Positions 37,901 to 46,633 are shown, counted from the stretch's first letter. The stretch: 64,000 bases of DNA from Carposina sasakii (GCA_014607495.2 CP053148.1:8432001-8496000); one strand, 5' to 3'. Translations and numbers: made by a program. Notes: a model not told the origin generated them from the letters alone.

Positions 37901-40900
37901 AAGTAATTTTAGAAGTTCTTCCCTATTTTAGGTTCTTGGCGTATATTCATATTACGTATACAGGATGTTTTTTGGTCGTCAACGTTCCCGAGTACTACGG
38001 AATCTCCTCATCATCACGATCATTTTTCTCCATGGAAGCATACCTGGGATGTGTCTGGTTCCCAAGATATTAGGGTCCAAAGTTGAGTAAATAGACTGCG
38101 TTGTTTTGCATAAATGCACATAAATGCGCGTAGCAATATTTTTCACTAATAAAAAAACTAACATAAACACTGGACACTATAAATTTCGCTCGATCAAGTA
38201 ATAAAAAAAAATTGAGTTTCCCAGCAGTTTTTGGCATAAACTTATTTTATTTGATGTATAGAGTACGTACTTCGTTAAGGGTGGCAACGAAAAACAGCCT
38301 GTATATATAAAGCTTTCACTGAAAACACTGAATTTGACTATTTTAGCTGGAGCAGGATCTGAACATAGAGCTTAGACTAATTTCTAGTTACAAACAAAAC
38401 ACACCTGTACAAGGTGATCGTCGAGCTATTTCAATATTTTTTCCCAAGCAGGTGGCTTTCATGAACTGGCATATCGAGGGGTAGGTGATGCCGTCCGAGC
38501 CGCATACCGCCCGCCGGTCGTGGCGTGGCGTGGCCTCGCACAGCGCCACGCGGCTGAAGCAGCTCGCGTCACTGGGACGGCTTTCTGGACTAACTGGAGC
38601 CTGTGAAAGAGGAAACGGTGAGGACAACGCTCAAAGGCACAGATTGTGGTCAATTTTGACCCCCATATTGAACATAATGTTCTATCTCTCTCAGCCATCT
38701 GAGAGACGAGAGAGAGAGAGAGACACAGAGTAACTAGTTTTAGGTTAATGTTAAATCGATCACATTGTGTACTTAGATGATTGTACAGAATTGTGTTACT
38801 TTTTTAGAGGGTTTGTACTTATTGAGTTCGGAGTGCGCCCCATCAAATGTATGAAAAGCTGAACGTATGTAGCAATTTATAATCTACAACTCAGTATTAT
38901 GCATATTATACTATGAACTAACTGCAATATTCAGGGAACCAGAGACGGCGACATAAGTGATTCCTTTGTTTGCCAGCTTTATAATTTTTATGTAAATGCC
39001 CCGCTATAATATGCTATGCGCCCTTTTAAGACGCAGGACGGGCTTCTTTGGGGGTATTGAAAAACTGATCTGAAGTGAATTAAGTTCTCGCATGTTAAAA
39101 AACATCCTGCTAAAATGTTATAAATGCGAAAATAACTCTGTCTATCTTTTGATCTCTCTGTCGCGACTTCACGCCAAAACTACTGAACATCTTTAAATAA
39201 AAATTTGGTACACAAATAGTTTAGAGCCTAGGAATGGACATAGGTTAGTTTTTATCCTGGAAAAATATTTGCTTTCGTGGGTGGCTACTAGGTGGTTTTA
39301 TAAATTGAAAAGAAGCTATGATATCATATCATGCAGGCTAGATGGCAAAAATGTGATTCATTTCATTCATATATCCTCAACCGACAGGGCCAAGTCAAAG
39401 TGTCAATTGTCATCATTCGAGTGATTTGTACTCTTTCTATGGATTTGTAGGTATATTCACACGTTTCCTGCGGACTACTTGGTAACTTTTTTGCTTCAGC
39501 CACCACAATATTATAGATTTTTGACTGAGTATGACTATTATATCCTCGTAGCTGGCAATTTGCATCGGAATCACTGCTACAATCATATTCGTAAGTTGGC
39601 AGGCAAAGTGTTAAATCGAGTTAACAGGACCAATACTTTAGGAGCTGAAGCAAAGCAAGATATTATCAAAATTTGGTAATCGCACATAAAATCACGTCCA
39701 TCATGCCCTCAGAAATCGGGTAGGTACGTACATAGTATGAAGTAATTATCATTCAGGTAACTAATACTGCTAAAATTTTTGGTTTATTATGGACATAGTG
39801 ATTCCTTAAAGAATGGGGTCGGCGTACCTGATAGCAATTTATCCTTATAACCGTGCAATTGTTTGACTTAGGTATATTGCCATTATAATTCACCTCACAG
39901 CCAAGACTAGTGCATTGAGTATCATGACACATTGTATACTTACGAGTCTTATCGATTCTAACCAAGATTTTTTCAAATATTAACCAAGTAAATCGAACAC
40001 CTTTTAAATTTTTACACTTATTGGATTGCGGATGACAATATTTTTTCCATAGATATATAGGTATTTACGGGTTTCTTGAAATGTATGAAAATATTTAAAT
40101 TGATGATGAAATAGCTAAATATGTTTAGGTTTGTATCTATGTGGCGACTGCTGACATTTACCAAGTGAAAAGATCGATTCAAAGGTATTAAGTAGGTGGA
40201 AAATATATCATTACTGGCCATTGATTAATCATCATAAAAATGCAAATTCAGACGCGTTATTGTCATTTTTTTTTCAATGTATTTTTATAAGGAAGGTATT
40301 TATTGGTATTATTAATAGGATATCGGCGTCAAATTATTGTGTCCATTTCATGTTATGTTAGGTTAAGTTTTCACATGACCAAGATATAGCCAAAGATTAT
40401 CAAGATGAGATTTTGTCAATACAGGTCAAAATATAATGAAGAATTTGATTATTCAATATCATTTTCCTATGTTTTGTAATTGCTGAGAAAAATAGAAGTT
40501 TTAATGTTACCAATTCTTTTGAGCAACTTTGATCGCTGTAAGCTAAACTAGAGCTTATTGTAGGAATACACTAAAGAGTTTCACCATCTGGCTCAAACAT
40601 CAGAGCCTTGCTCTTGTCAAATCCTAGTACAATTGCAAGTTTCGCGAAACCAATACAAATTAACCCACATTCGAAGAGTTCGGGTTGCTAAAAAGCTTCT
40701 TCTAGGCTCCATCATCAAACCCTTGTTTCCATTTTATTGTAATTGACTGACAAAAATCAGTCAAAATATAAAAACAGATTACTTATGCGTGTTTATGATT
40801 TTTGAGGATAACCCTTGATTCCTTGAAGATTCCGTCATCAAATGTTTTGTTTTGCATGTAGCTGACCAAAATGCCAAGTAAAAGTAAAAAACAGAATGTA

Positions 40901-41568
40901 TGTGTCTATTTGAGGTTTGCCCTCGATTTTTCCAGGACCCCAGCATCAGATCCCGATATGGTGAATATGGTAAACTATTAAGCAAATAAATTTATTCTAA
41001 TACGATGGCGTTCTGAGGTAACACATATTTAAAAAGCTAAAAAAGAACGTAGAGACTTTGAGACGAATTGATAACTTCTCTTTTTTTGGAAGTCGGTTAA
41101 AATATTAGCAACCTTACGACTCATTCCTATATACTTAGAGTGGCTTTCTAAACACTAAATATAACGAAACGTATTTAACTAAAATGTTATGGTGGTTAAT
41201 TTCATCTATGATTAAATGGCATATTTGATGATGATATGGGTCTGAAAATTGTTTTGGACCTAATCCTAATTTAAGCAATGCCTTTAAATAAACCAGTGTA
41301 ATATTAATGTTAGGTACTTACCTATGTAGTTCAATAACATATGTAGGTATAGAGTGTTATAACAAGTACGAGTATTATCGCTGCAATTGGACAAATAAAA
41401 GTCGGCGATCCAAATATCGTACACAAATATGTATGAACTAACATTAAATAAAAGGGACAAATAAAAAATAATTAAGCAAAAAATTACCTTCTCATTAGGC
41501 TCGGCTCCGTCAACAATAAAGATGAAACATAGCAGAAATAAATAAATCACTTTACCATTGATATTCAT
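16938..41568 (-). CDS. magu: Secreted SMOC-family protein, Magu/Pentagone-like (12 exons, 558 aa)
   Basis: Exons, 5' to 3' on the minus strand: 41488-41568, 38405-38600, 35476-35694, 27654-27707, 26372-26574, 25968-26088, 25394-25462, 24222-24331, 23824-24016, 22979-23072, 22401-22657, 16938-17017. All are GT-AG and phases join. Residues 1-22 are a signal peptide (VIYLFLLCFIFIV). A Kazal/follistatin domain (CGSDGITYPSIC) lies at about 45-91. Thyroglobulin-1 domains with CWC cores lie at about 97-160 and 337-402. A basic linker (SQTKRRSSVRG) and an acidic linker (PDYTEEEAPTPD) separate them from a first EF-hand pair (DRDRNAALQKSE, DGNADGEITLSE) and, after GCPEP, a second pair (DKDKNKALERRE, DVNHDNKISITE). 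The C-terminus is RRKGPNPLESILKADD. In flies Pentagone/Magu is an extracellular glypican-binding regulator of Dpp/BMP spread. The gene spans about 24.6 kb and carries a retrotransposon in its last intron. Confidence 0.88.
17296..17405 (+). repeat. 5' LTR of the gypsy element
   Basis: 110 bp, tgtagtgtaggtacttagat ... tagtttacttca. It contains tttttaataaaatgg, so an AATAAA signal lies inside the LTR. It appears identical to the 3' copy. Confidence 0.92.
17502..21572 (+). CDS. Gag-Pol polyprotein of the gypsy element (1356 aa)
   Basis: A single uninterrupted frame. The N-terminal gag region (about 1-270) is followed by a half-conserved Cys cluster (LCAACGSPHC) and a CCHC zinc knuckle, CFSCGIIGHYRKYC, at 287-300. 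The protease has its active Asp at 357 (LDTGSD). The reverse transcriptase runs roughly 470-680 with the catalytic box FVDD at 625-628. RNase H starts near Asp 774 and continues to ETDHKPLE. The integrase has an HHCC finger from His 992 and the catalytic triad Asp 1056, Asp 1109, Glu 1145, with the expected 35-residue gap between the last two. All these key residues are present and I see no frameshift or stop. Gag and pol are fused in one frame rather than separated by a frameshift site. Confidence 0.93.
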   Translation: MEHARPPAELTLEGGPAGRAESWRRWLKQFQVFLKASGVAKESKEVQASLLINLIGPDGYDIYSTFKESKSKESDDVDLLINKFNTHFGTKVSTTMLRFKFFTRCQESGENVDEYVTALKLLSRQCEFEHLEDGLVRDRIVCGITDGAVRDRLLRTDDLTLDKAIKICQTHEISCEGGRQIEGLKLEDHVNSLDVLSSKSIKGHGRSVWNGAGRKDRRFTTRRNADHQASSGGSAVRRGAGPGGAAANSSSRAKAAAADSLRQRLCAACGSPHCDSEDRCVAKKAKCFSCGIIGHYRKYCPMKQQSNKVFQICEESDDEGIYYVCNIDNVLNYPKDTKWYETLYLGNSNIHHTFKLDTGSDLNVMSKCNFIKLGFSVNDIKHDNTKAQSFCGNYINIAGSCNIMWRYKKSLYRLKFIICESKCQSILGKRALEELQLIKRIFSLNMSDYEDLFNGLGKLPGTYKIPLEQDAVPSVCPVRKIPLGVRDKLQVELNHMEQLGVIRKVSHPTSWVNAIVVAVKKDGSLRICLDPRPLNRVIRRQHYPLPTITEIATKLKGAKFFSKLDARSGFWMVELDDDSADLCTFGTPFGRYQFLRLPYGINSASEVFHSRVRQMLEDLEGVDSFVDDIIVWGSTEEEHDRRLTNLLDRSRQVGIKYNRDKCEYRVKEVTYLGHTFSSSGMKIDQSKVKAIVEMPSPSDRQALERFMGMINYVSKFIPNFSDKVSPLRNLLKKDIEWCWSEQEESVMKQLKQELCVAPVLALYEPAQPAVVSVDASARALGAVLLQAGRPVEFASLTLTDTQQRYAQIEKELLAIVFALERFHQYIYGKSDIVVETDHKPLEPLFKKSLDMVPARLQRMMLRVQRYDFTVMYKPGKYMYIADTLSRAPLPELLREDISVEIENQSCFLLQNVRFSDEKFNIVREATSRDRSCQTVIEYINNGWPHNKYQVNECVRPLFDYKESFEYIDGVLFKDNLVYIPAELRSDMASRVHEGHLGIDRCKRRAREVMFWPGMARDVERVVRRCRTCAEQADRPRREPLLAHEVPSMPWVKVGSDIFEYSQKYYLILIDYFSNYVEVSGLSSMTSKKVILAFKDQFARYGIPQELVTDNGPCYSSKEFHDFVKKWGIKHITSSPNYPQSNGRSERTVRTIKNLLKKSILAKSDFYLGLLNFRAAPRDGIASPAELLMGRKLNTRIPAHISKLQPARDNSRDYANMVRQQENNKRSYDKRARTLPELQVGDDVIAVDGKTRRKARVTGRAAQPRSYFVADTSGRCYRRNRRHLIRLRSKSSSSSHSDDSVYEEPNTSSGTPELATYDCELGLPSFPETPFIQDTDWTRSERLAACEAKKKISNLKI
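21838..21947 (+). repeat. 3' LTR of the gypsy element
   Basis: Second 110-bp LTR. I see no difference from the 5' LTR over its full length. The right target duplication atcgg follows immediately. Confidence 0.92.
21953..22400. other. Intron sequence between the gypsy element and exon 11 of the SMOC-like gene
   Basis: No exon or complete repeat is recognised. A short relic (ccagtcgtttttgcgtaaaagaataacaaatatacattctcac) near 22,080-22,125 resembles the 3' end of a moth interspersed repeat. Confidence 0.35.
23254..23615. repeat. Element with inverted RTE-tail ends
   Basis: It starts agcctattgcagtccactgc, the reverse complement of an RTE tail, and ends with aggcctacgttcagcagtgg then 'actgcaataagcggatgatgatg', the same tail in direct orientation. 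About 360 bp therefore lie between two inverted tails. A half copy of the left end is at 57,902-58,025. It lies in intron 9 of the SMOC-like gene. Confidence 0.55.
24345..25390. other. Intron 7 of the SMOC-like gene
   Basis: No exon is recognised. A relic of the 'cgctttcgcattgcttttacgtaat' MITE end is at 25,230-25,256. Frames of 60-90 codons in this interval (24,469-24,859) show no domain and are not supported. Confidence 0.3.
26600..26770. repeat. Moth repeat with 'cacggct...ggggtagcc' signature
   Basis: It contains acgtggctgttgcctaaagt, 'ggggtagcc' and 'gtgacaagttgccagctcatcg', then 'ccttagtcgact' and 'agcctcgcatcaaaacag'. Same family as 14,575, 31,940, 37,177 and 44,829. It begins 26 bp upstream (on the minus strand) of exon 5 of the SMOC-like gene. 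Confidence 0.5.
26821..26972. mobile_element. Truncated MITE, 'gccacccttaacga' family
   Basis: It starts tataaaggatgttttttcgt, then 'tgccacccttaacgaa', and runs to 'cttgatcgggcaaaatttatagtgtct'. This is about the left 150 bp of the family present in full at 36,803-37,176. The right half is missing where the next element begins. Confidence 0.65.
26975..27531. mobile_element. Second foldback MITE, split by a younger repeat
   Basis: Left-arm sequence tactagtcggtacctaatac is interrupted at 27,020 by a 330-bp repeat and resumes at 27,351 with attaggtatcgcattaaata, ctataagtttcaatattatt and 'actacaatatcattagaat'. It then turns into the opposite arm (ttaggtaccaactagtattt, acctattccaatatttatgt, 'cccacctcta'). 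This matches the 6,855-7,297 element and dates the inserted repeat as younger. Confidence 0.7.
27021..27350 (+). repeat. 'cgcgactccgtccgcgtgg' repeat, copy 1
   Basis: It runs from actagtggacgcccgcgact through cccgggataaaaagtagcct and ggttcagccgtttctgagat to tatgtatagaag. It is inserted into the foldback element around it, at a place where the uninterrupted copy has two 'attaggt' units. Two other copies in this window are nearly the same length. Family common in Lepidoptera; transposon class not decided. Confidence 0.75.
27732..29850. other. Intron 3 of the SMOC-like gene, 5'-proximal to exon 4
   Basis: No exon, RNA gene or complete element is recognised. Frames of 60-112 codons here (for example 27,780-28,118) lack any domain or splice logic. 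Confidence 0.3.
29679..29728. repeat. 21-bp tandem repeat, about 2.4 units
   Basis: The unit atatgaaatatatatgatga plus c is repeated head to tail ('catatgaaatatatatgatgacatatgaa...'). It is too short and too regular in spacing to be a CRISPR array; it is a simple minisatellite in intron 3 of the SMOC-like gene. Confidence 0.7.
29857..30206 (+). repeat. 'cgcgactccgtccgcgtgg' repeat, copy 2
   Basis: Same order of blocks as copy 1: actagtggacgcccgcgact, 'cccccgggataaaaattagcct', 'ggttcagccgtttctgagattagcgggcac', ending 'ttattatatgtatag'. A few substitutions and a duplicated 'acagacaatccgccaaacagac' distinguish it. Confidence 0.75.
30207..31371. other. Intron 3 of the SMOC-like gene, no features
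   Basis: Unremarkable AT-rich intron sequence. Opposed short frames at 30,791-31,032 overlap each other on both strands and carry no domain. Confidence 0.3.
31372..31752. mobile_element. MITE with 'ttagggttac' inverted ends
   Basis: The left end ttagggttactatatctcag and the right end ctggtaaccctaa form a 10-bp inverted repeat. The interior is built from repeated 'ctcaggattt' motifs at both sides (atatctcaggatttgtcctg; aaatctcaggactttgcca). No coding capacity and no clear target duplication. Confidence 0.55.
31807..31916. mobile_element. 110-bp MITE with 14-bp inverted ends
   Basis: gtaaacacgaacct on the left pairs with aggttcgtgcttac on the right with one mismatch. A second inner pair, gtaacgctagcg / cgctagcgttac, makes the element nearly palindromic. 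Confidence 0.6.
31940..32030. repeat. Partial copy of the 'cacggaaggaaatgcagctgatgtattc' repeat
   Basis: It carries gtgacaagctagctcatctg, then 'catgcacggaaggaaaatgcagctgatgtattctattgaagcccgcat'. Fragment of the same dispersed family as at 14,575 and 37,177. Confidence 0.5.
32170..35470. other. Intron 3 of the SMOC-like gene between its MITEs and exon 3
   Basis: 3.3 kb of AT-rich sequence. I find no exon, RNA gene or complete element. Frames of 62-97 codons on both strands at 33,335-33,912 overlap each other and show no domain. Confidence 0.3.
35739..35884. mobile_element. 146-bp foldback MITE beside exon 3 of the SMOC-like gene
   Basis: ggtcgattcagacggtcaca plus cttaaac on the left is mirrored by gtttaagtgtgacagacagaatcgacc on the right with two or three mismatches. 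An inner pair (cctgtccctttctgt / agagggacaggc) extends the fold. It lies 45 bp from the splice acceptor of exon 3. Confidence 0.7.
36803..37176. mobile_element. MITE family 1 ('tatacagg'), copy b
   Basis: Begins tatacagaatgttttttcgt, then 'tgccacccttaacgaaggg' and 'catcaaataaagtaagtttatg'. It ends 'tcgggaacgttgacaacaaaaaatcattctgtata'. About 374 bp. Ends are inverted around 'acag(g/a)atg' and flanked by TA-rich sequence. Confidence 0.75.
37177..37395. repeat. Moth repeat 'ggctatgttcccgaaatggagtagcc'
   Basis: Directly abuts the MITE at 36,803. It carries aggctatgttcccgaaatgg, 'gtgacaagttgctagcttattgcctg', 'ttgcgacttgcacggaagga' and 'gatgcagctgatgtattcaag', then 'ccccgcatcagcac'. It is the most complete of the five copies seen. 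Confidence 0.55.
37957..38307. mobile_element. MITE family 1, copy c (inverted)
   Basis: Starts tatacaggatgttttttggt, 'cgtcaacgttcccgagtactacgg', and ends 'aagggtggcaacgaaaaacagcctgtata'. It is the reverse orientation of copy b, about 780 bp away, so the two could pair. Located next to exon 2 of the SMOC-like gene, whose donor is at 38,404. Confidence 0.75.
38605..41480. other. Intron 1 of the SMOC-like gene
   Basis: A repeat in reverse orientation lies at about 39,110-39,300 (tgcgaaaataactctgtcta ... 'ctactgaacatc'). Segments at 40,560-41,100 with 'gaggataacccttgattcctt' and 'cccagcatcagatcc' belong to another decayed moth repeat, also seen at 43,560-43,690. No exon recognised. Confidence 0.35.
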
Positions 41569-41639
41569 CACGTCAGATGTAAATGGCAATTGAAAGTTTA
41601 TAAAACGTTTAACTAAAATTGTATTATAATCTACATTAA

Positions 41640-41930
41640 ATTCGCACACTTAACAAAATACAGGCTTCGAAACGTGTAAAAGACATCGTTATTTAGCAGC
41701 GAAGTCCTTTTTGGCTTTGTTGTACGAGTTAACCGTTAAATGATTTGCCGGGACGTTCGGCAAGGAGGAGAGTCACGAGCAGAATAAATAAATACAATAA
41801 AGAATAGATCCCGGTGCGCTGCGCCCGCGCCGCGCGCTCGCCTTGCTTGCCACGAGCGAAAAGCGCGCACGCATATGCATGCACACCGCCCATCGTTCAA
41901 CTTATTCCATTCGCTCGCCATCGTCTGCTC
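41640..41930 (-). promoter_or_regulatory. Possible promoter / 5' UTR of the SMOC-like gene
   Basis: Just upstream of the start codon, 41,800-41,900 is sharply GC-rich (gctgcgcccgcgccgcgcgc, 'cgagcgaaaagcgcgcacg') against an AT-rich background. This suits a promoter or 5' untranslated region. No TATA box or initiator was decided. Confidence 0.35.
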
Positions 41931-42191
41931 CAGAATAATGACACAAAATGGTGCTGACCTCAGTGCTGACCATCTTGACTAGGTATCTGGATTGTCTATT
42001 ACGAGTATAGGTTATTACAGTGACACAATTATGTGACAGGGTAAATGGATATGTCGGAAAGATTTCACGCCGGCGAAGTTATTCTTTCGCGAACATTTTC
42101 ATTATTGTGTGATCTTTTGATATAAATACAAATAAGGATAATGTCATCTAATTCCATTCTACAAAACCATTTTCTGACTGTTAAAATCGAC

Positions 42192-42573
42192 ATACACGGT
42201 GATTTTTGGTCGTCAACGTTCCCGAAAACTACGAAATCTCCTCATCATCACGATCATTTTTCTCCATGGAAGCATACCTGGGAAGTGTCTGGTTTCCAAA
42301 ATATTAGGGTCCAAAGTTGAGTAAATAGACTGCGTTTTTCTACATAAATCCACATAGACGCGCGTAGCAAGATTTTTTCACGAGAAATAATTAATATCTG
42401 TCTATAAAAGAACCTTATAAACACTAGACACTATAAATTTCGCCCGATCAAGTAATAAAAAAAAATAAAAATAAATGTTTTTTCCCAGCGTTTTTTGGCA
42501 TAAACTTACTTTATTTGATGTATAGACTATGTACCCTTCGTTAATGGTGGCCACAAAAAAACATCCTGTATAA
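42192..42573. mobile_element. MITE family 1, copy d
   Basis: Begins ctacacggtgatttttggtc-like ends (tacacggtgatttttggtcg) and 'cgttcccgaaaactacgaaatctc', and ends 'taatggtggccacaaaaaaacatcctgta'. About 380 bp, same orientation as copy c. Confidence 0.75.
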
Positions 42574-44526
42574 ATAATTTGTACTAAATCTAAAAGTTTG
42601 CTCCTTTTTCACTCACCCTCTGAAACACACTCACATACCTACTACGAGTAGTAAAACATGCGGTGCGCCATCTTGTAAGAAATGTTTTCGTTGGTTGGTA
42701 CTACCACCATAATGGCGTTTTGTACCTATTGCATAAATGCCCATCGAATAAGGTAATGAGACAACCCCAATCACTTCCATCAAATGCACTTCGTGTCACA
42801 TCAGCTTAAGATCTTGATGAACCTAAAAAGTTAATAAATTAGAAACATTAGGCGGCCAAGGACTGGACGGACATCTAAGACCTTCCTCTGTCTTCACTTC
42901 TTCAGGGTGTGCTTATTAACTCATTCATTGGATTAAAATTAAGGTCAGTAGTTTTAGTGCCTCAGACTGCGTCACGCTAGAGTTCGAACGTGCCACACTG
43001 TGATCACAGTGTCAGTTGCAAGTACGAGTATTACAGACTGCGATATCGTCCCATCGAAACTCTGAGGTGTTCCATCAGGCGATGAGCTAGCCATTTCATC
43101 TGAAGTTTACATCAGGCCCATGCTAAATGTGGCTGTAGAACTTCTTTCGTGATCTTGCAGTTCTGGATACCTCTCTTTGGCAACTCAGTATGCGTGTATG
43201 TATAGTGTACCCACAAGATCCATCAATACAGCGGGATAGAACATTGCGAAGATATTTAAGTAGGCGCGCTGCTTTTCCACCAGAGTTTATGGTACGTTGC
43301 TACGGATGGATGTGACATCTATCAGTGATATCACTGAATTTCATTGGTGGATATCAAATGTATAGCAACGTAGCATAGGGAAAGGCAGCCGTATTCTTCT
43401 TATATTAGGTACATTCTGAGCGTCTGAACTACAGGAACACTACCATCTATCTTGCTTCATAATCAGACTCTGTTAGAATTGTAAAAATCTAGTACCTACA
43501 AATTAAACTTTTCGTGAAAATGAGCCCAAACTCACTCGACAAGTCCAGTCTGTATACATCTTCGGGAGATTCTTCCTTAGGGATTCCATCATGAGATGTT
43601 TTTGTTTTATGAAATGATTACAAAATTTGAGGATTAACCTAGATTTCTCCAGGATACCATGATCTGATCCTGATTTGGTTAATGTGGGACCAACTTGTAT
43701 GTATTTCCGTCCAACATAAAAAAAAAAACTGAAAACGGTTAACACTAAAAACGGCCAACTGCGACTCGAACTCACGCACGAAGGATTTCATACCATTATC
43801 TATACGAGTAAAAACGACAAAAATCACGTTAGTTGTATGAGAGCCTATCTTAAAAATTATTTTTTATTTTTAGTATTTTGCGGCAACAGGAATACATCAT
43901 TTGTGAAAATCTCAACTGTGCAGATACCTAATCTATTGTGGTTCTTGAGATACAGCCTGGTGACAGGACAGATCGACGGACAGACAGTGAAGTCTTGGGG
44001 CCGACCACACATACTCGTAACAGACGTAAGACACGGACCCGTCGTAGTCGCGGCGCCCGTTTAATCTACTTTCATACAAAATGTATACAGCCGTCGCGAC
44101 GTAAAACATACACCGTGTTATTACATAAGAATTTAAACATTGTTTAAGCTAAACGTGTTTAAATATTTAAATCGTATATTAAATCAAGTCTAACTTTAGG
44201 CCCTCTTTTGTAATAACACCGACAGAATAGAGTACATTAAATGGGCGCCGCGACTGCGACGGGTCCGTGTCCCCTGGGTAATAGGAACCCGTTTAGGTAC
44301 TCTTTGGTTACGAAACCCTAAAAAATATTGACAACTTGATAACCTCTCGTCTTTAAAGTCGGTAAAAAATATACTTATAAGAATATGCAAAATTTTTATC
44401 ACTAACATATTTTTAAACCTATAATATTTTAATATATTGTACATTAGAAAACAATAAATATTTCCCAATTGCAGCTCAAACATATTTTACGATGGGTACA
44501 CGTATAACGATATAAAATTCAAAAAT
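42574..44526. other. Intergenic, SMOC-like to first Kunitz gene
   Basis: No coding exon supported. At 43,560-44,340 there are scattered pieces of a larger decayed repeat: 'gaggattaacctagatttctccagga', ttgagatacagcctggtgac, 'ggacagatcgacggacagacagtgaagtcttgg', and a minus-strand 'agggtttcgtaaccaaagagtac'. These are typical moth LINE/SINE ends. Confidence 0.4.
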
Positions 44527-46633
44527 ATGGTAGTTAGGAAACCTGAGAATCGCTTTGAATTTTTTTATGTTTACATTTTATTTGCTGTGTTTATGACACA
44601 GGAAGGAATGGGGAGATTGCCGAAACCGACTAGTTATCTCGGTGAACCCCGGGACCCCAGATCAAGAATTGTATGTACACCAGTTCATAGAGTTTTCAAA
44701 GGCAAGTGCAAAAAAGTTTAAGAGCCCGTTTCATCACATGCTATTAAGTAATATTCTATACCTCAACTGGTATATCTTCAGTAACTTGACAATAAATCTT
44801 CCCCACATACACACATGCTTACTGACATATGCACACGGCTGTGTTCCCTAAATGGGGTAGCCAGAACTGCAGCAGATCGTCTACATTGACTACAACTACA
44901 TTTATCATAGTGGACCCAGGTGTAAAAGGTCAGTGACAAGTTGGTAGTTCAGCGCCCAAGAGAACACCGCTGAATCCCTTCCGTCAACTGTTACGTCATG
45001 CACGGAAGGAGAGCCAATTGATGTATTCACTCAAGTGAATTTTTTTTCATCTTATTAATATTTTATGGTGTATTCTGGTGAAGAGCCCGGCATCAGAACA
45101 GGATAAATAGTAAGATTCAGTGTAAGAAAGGAGATGAAAAAAATGATAAAAGTGGCAATGGTGATTTCTTATTAGCATCAACAAGAACTTGTAAGAGAAT
45201 AATCAATTTAAATTTATTTCTGTGATTTACAGCGCGTCGAAGATCTTGCTTCTTACGACCAGATACTGGACCGTGTCGGGCCGACATTCTACAATGGTAC
45301 TTCGATGTGAAGCAAGCGAAGTGCTTCCGCTTCTTTTGGGGCGGTTGCCAAGGCAACGGCAATAGATTTGACAGAAAAAGACAGTGTTTGGACTACTGTT
45401 ACCTCAATGAGAGCTTGGCTATAAGTAAGTTGGTAAATTGATAGTTAAAATTGAGTATTTAATGGTCAATAGTCTAGTTTAGTCTAGGGTCGTCAGGTGC
45501 ATTGGATTCGGCATAAGACGAGTGTTTGCGAGCTGAAATATGTGTTTATCTACTTCTGTAACAATTTGACAAGCGAGAGCGATTTTCGTAATAGTTACCG
45601 AAACATTTCCCCTAAGAAGAACCCTTCATTCAGCGCGTTCATTAAATGAGCTGATTCAGTCTCAATGCTATTCGTGGACATGTTTCGATAATATTGCGAA
45701 TGTCGCTGTCATTCTTTAAGTTTTTACATTGTCTAAGCACCCAGTATATTTTAATACGTCAATTTGAGATTCACTTTATTATGGTGTTCTTCGCTAAGAT
45801 TAATTTTGAACTATTTCAGGAGAAAAGCCATACTTCTGTGGTCTAAACTTTGATTACGGAACTTGCTTCGGACATTACTATCGCTATGGATGGGATAAAT
45901 ATCAGGAGTAAGTATCTACACTCTGTTGCAAAAGCCCACGCATATTCACTACAGTATATCTGAGTCCTAATCCGAAAATCTTGGTATAGTCTATATTATG
46001 GAGATTGATATTTTTTGTTTGACACAGTTTGTAGGCCTCTTGCCTCGAATTTCAAATTTGGCGGATAGCGGGTACCGGCTCCATTTCATTACATGCATAG
46101 GGATTATCATCTACCTACATACGCGGCGCCGCACCCGCCCTGCTACCCCCAAAATTCGAGGCAGAAACCTAAAGATTACAAGTACCTAGTCGATGCATTG
46201 CATTTATTATTGCGATCCCAACTCCGACTCATGCTTCAGCACATTTTGAAATTTAATAGTGCAGTCAACAATATTCAAAAATTAAACTCATCTCAAAGTT
46301 GTACCACAAATATGTACCTACATCACAGTCAGAATGACTTTCCGAGTGACGGATGTTTCTATACTGTCTATGTTTTTATATACTGTTGCATTGTACCCAC
46401 AACACAAGTTAGTTAGTTAAAATTTATATATTTTATTACATTAATGCGTGCATGTTTTGTTTTTCAGGCAATGCAAGCGGCGTTTATACTCTGGATGTGG
46501 AGGCAACCAGAACAACTTCCAGACTTACGCCGAGTGTATGGGCACCTGCCTAACGCCGCCCAATAACACCTTCCTCAATAAAGACCAGCACACCACTTGC
46601 ATCCCGCTACATTTCTCCGATTTTGATAAATAA
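44527..46633 (+). CDS. Secreted double-Kunitz inhibitor A (4 exons, 206 aa)
   Basis: Exons: 44527-44701, 45233-45424, 45820-45907, 46468-46633. Intron 1 uses a GC donor (caaag|gcaagt); the others are GT-AG. Residues 12-24 are hydrophobic (FFYVYILFAVFMT), a probable signal sequence after an unusually long charged start. Kunitz domain 1 spans Cys 64-114 with spacing C-8-C-15-C-7-C-12-C-3-C and P1 Arg (GPCRAD). This points to inhibition of trypsin-like proteases. Domain 2 spans Cys 129-179, same spacing, P1 Phe (GTCFGH), pointing to chymotrypsin-like targets. One extra Cys lies before the domains (IVCTP) and one after (TTCIP), both conserved in the paralogue. The target protease and tissue are unknown. 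A tandem paralogue lies 3.5 kb downstream on the same strand. Confidence 0.85.
44829..45090. repeat. Moth repeat in intron 1 of Kunitz gene A
   Basis: It carries cacacggctgtgttccctaa, 'atggggtagccagaactgc', 'gtgacaagttggtagttcagcgccc', 'gtcatgcacggaaggaga' and 'gaagagcccggcatcagaacagg'. Copy of the family also at 37,177. It is absent from the matching intron of gene B, so it was inserted after the duplication or lost there. Confidence 0.55.

Noticed and set aside
38485..38733. Plus-strand 82-codon frame
   Set aside because: Antisense shadow of the Kazal exon; it ends in a simple GA repeat.
46093..46416. 107-codon frame in intron 3 of Kunitz gene A
   Set aside because: It overlaps a decayed SINE body and has no domain. 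The Kunitz exons splice over it cleanly.
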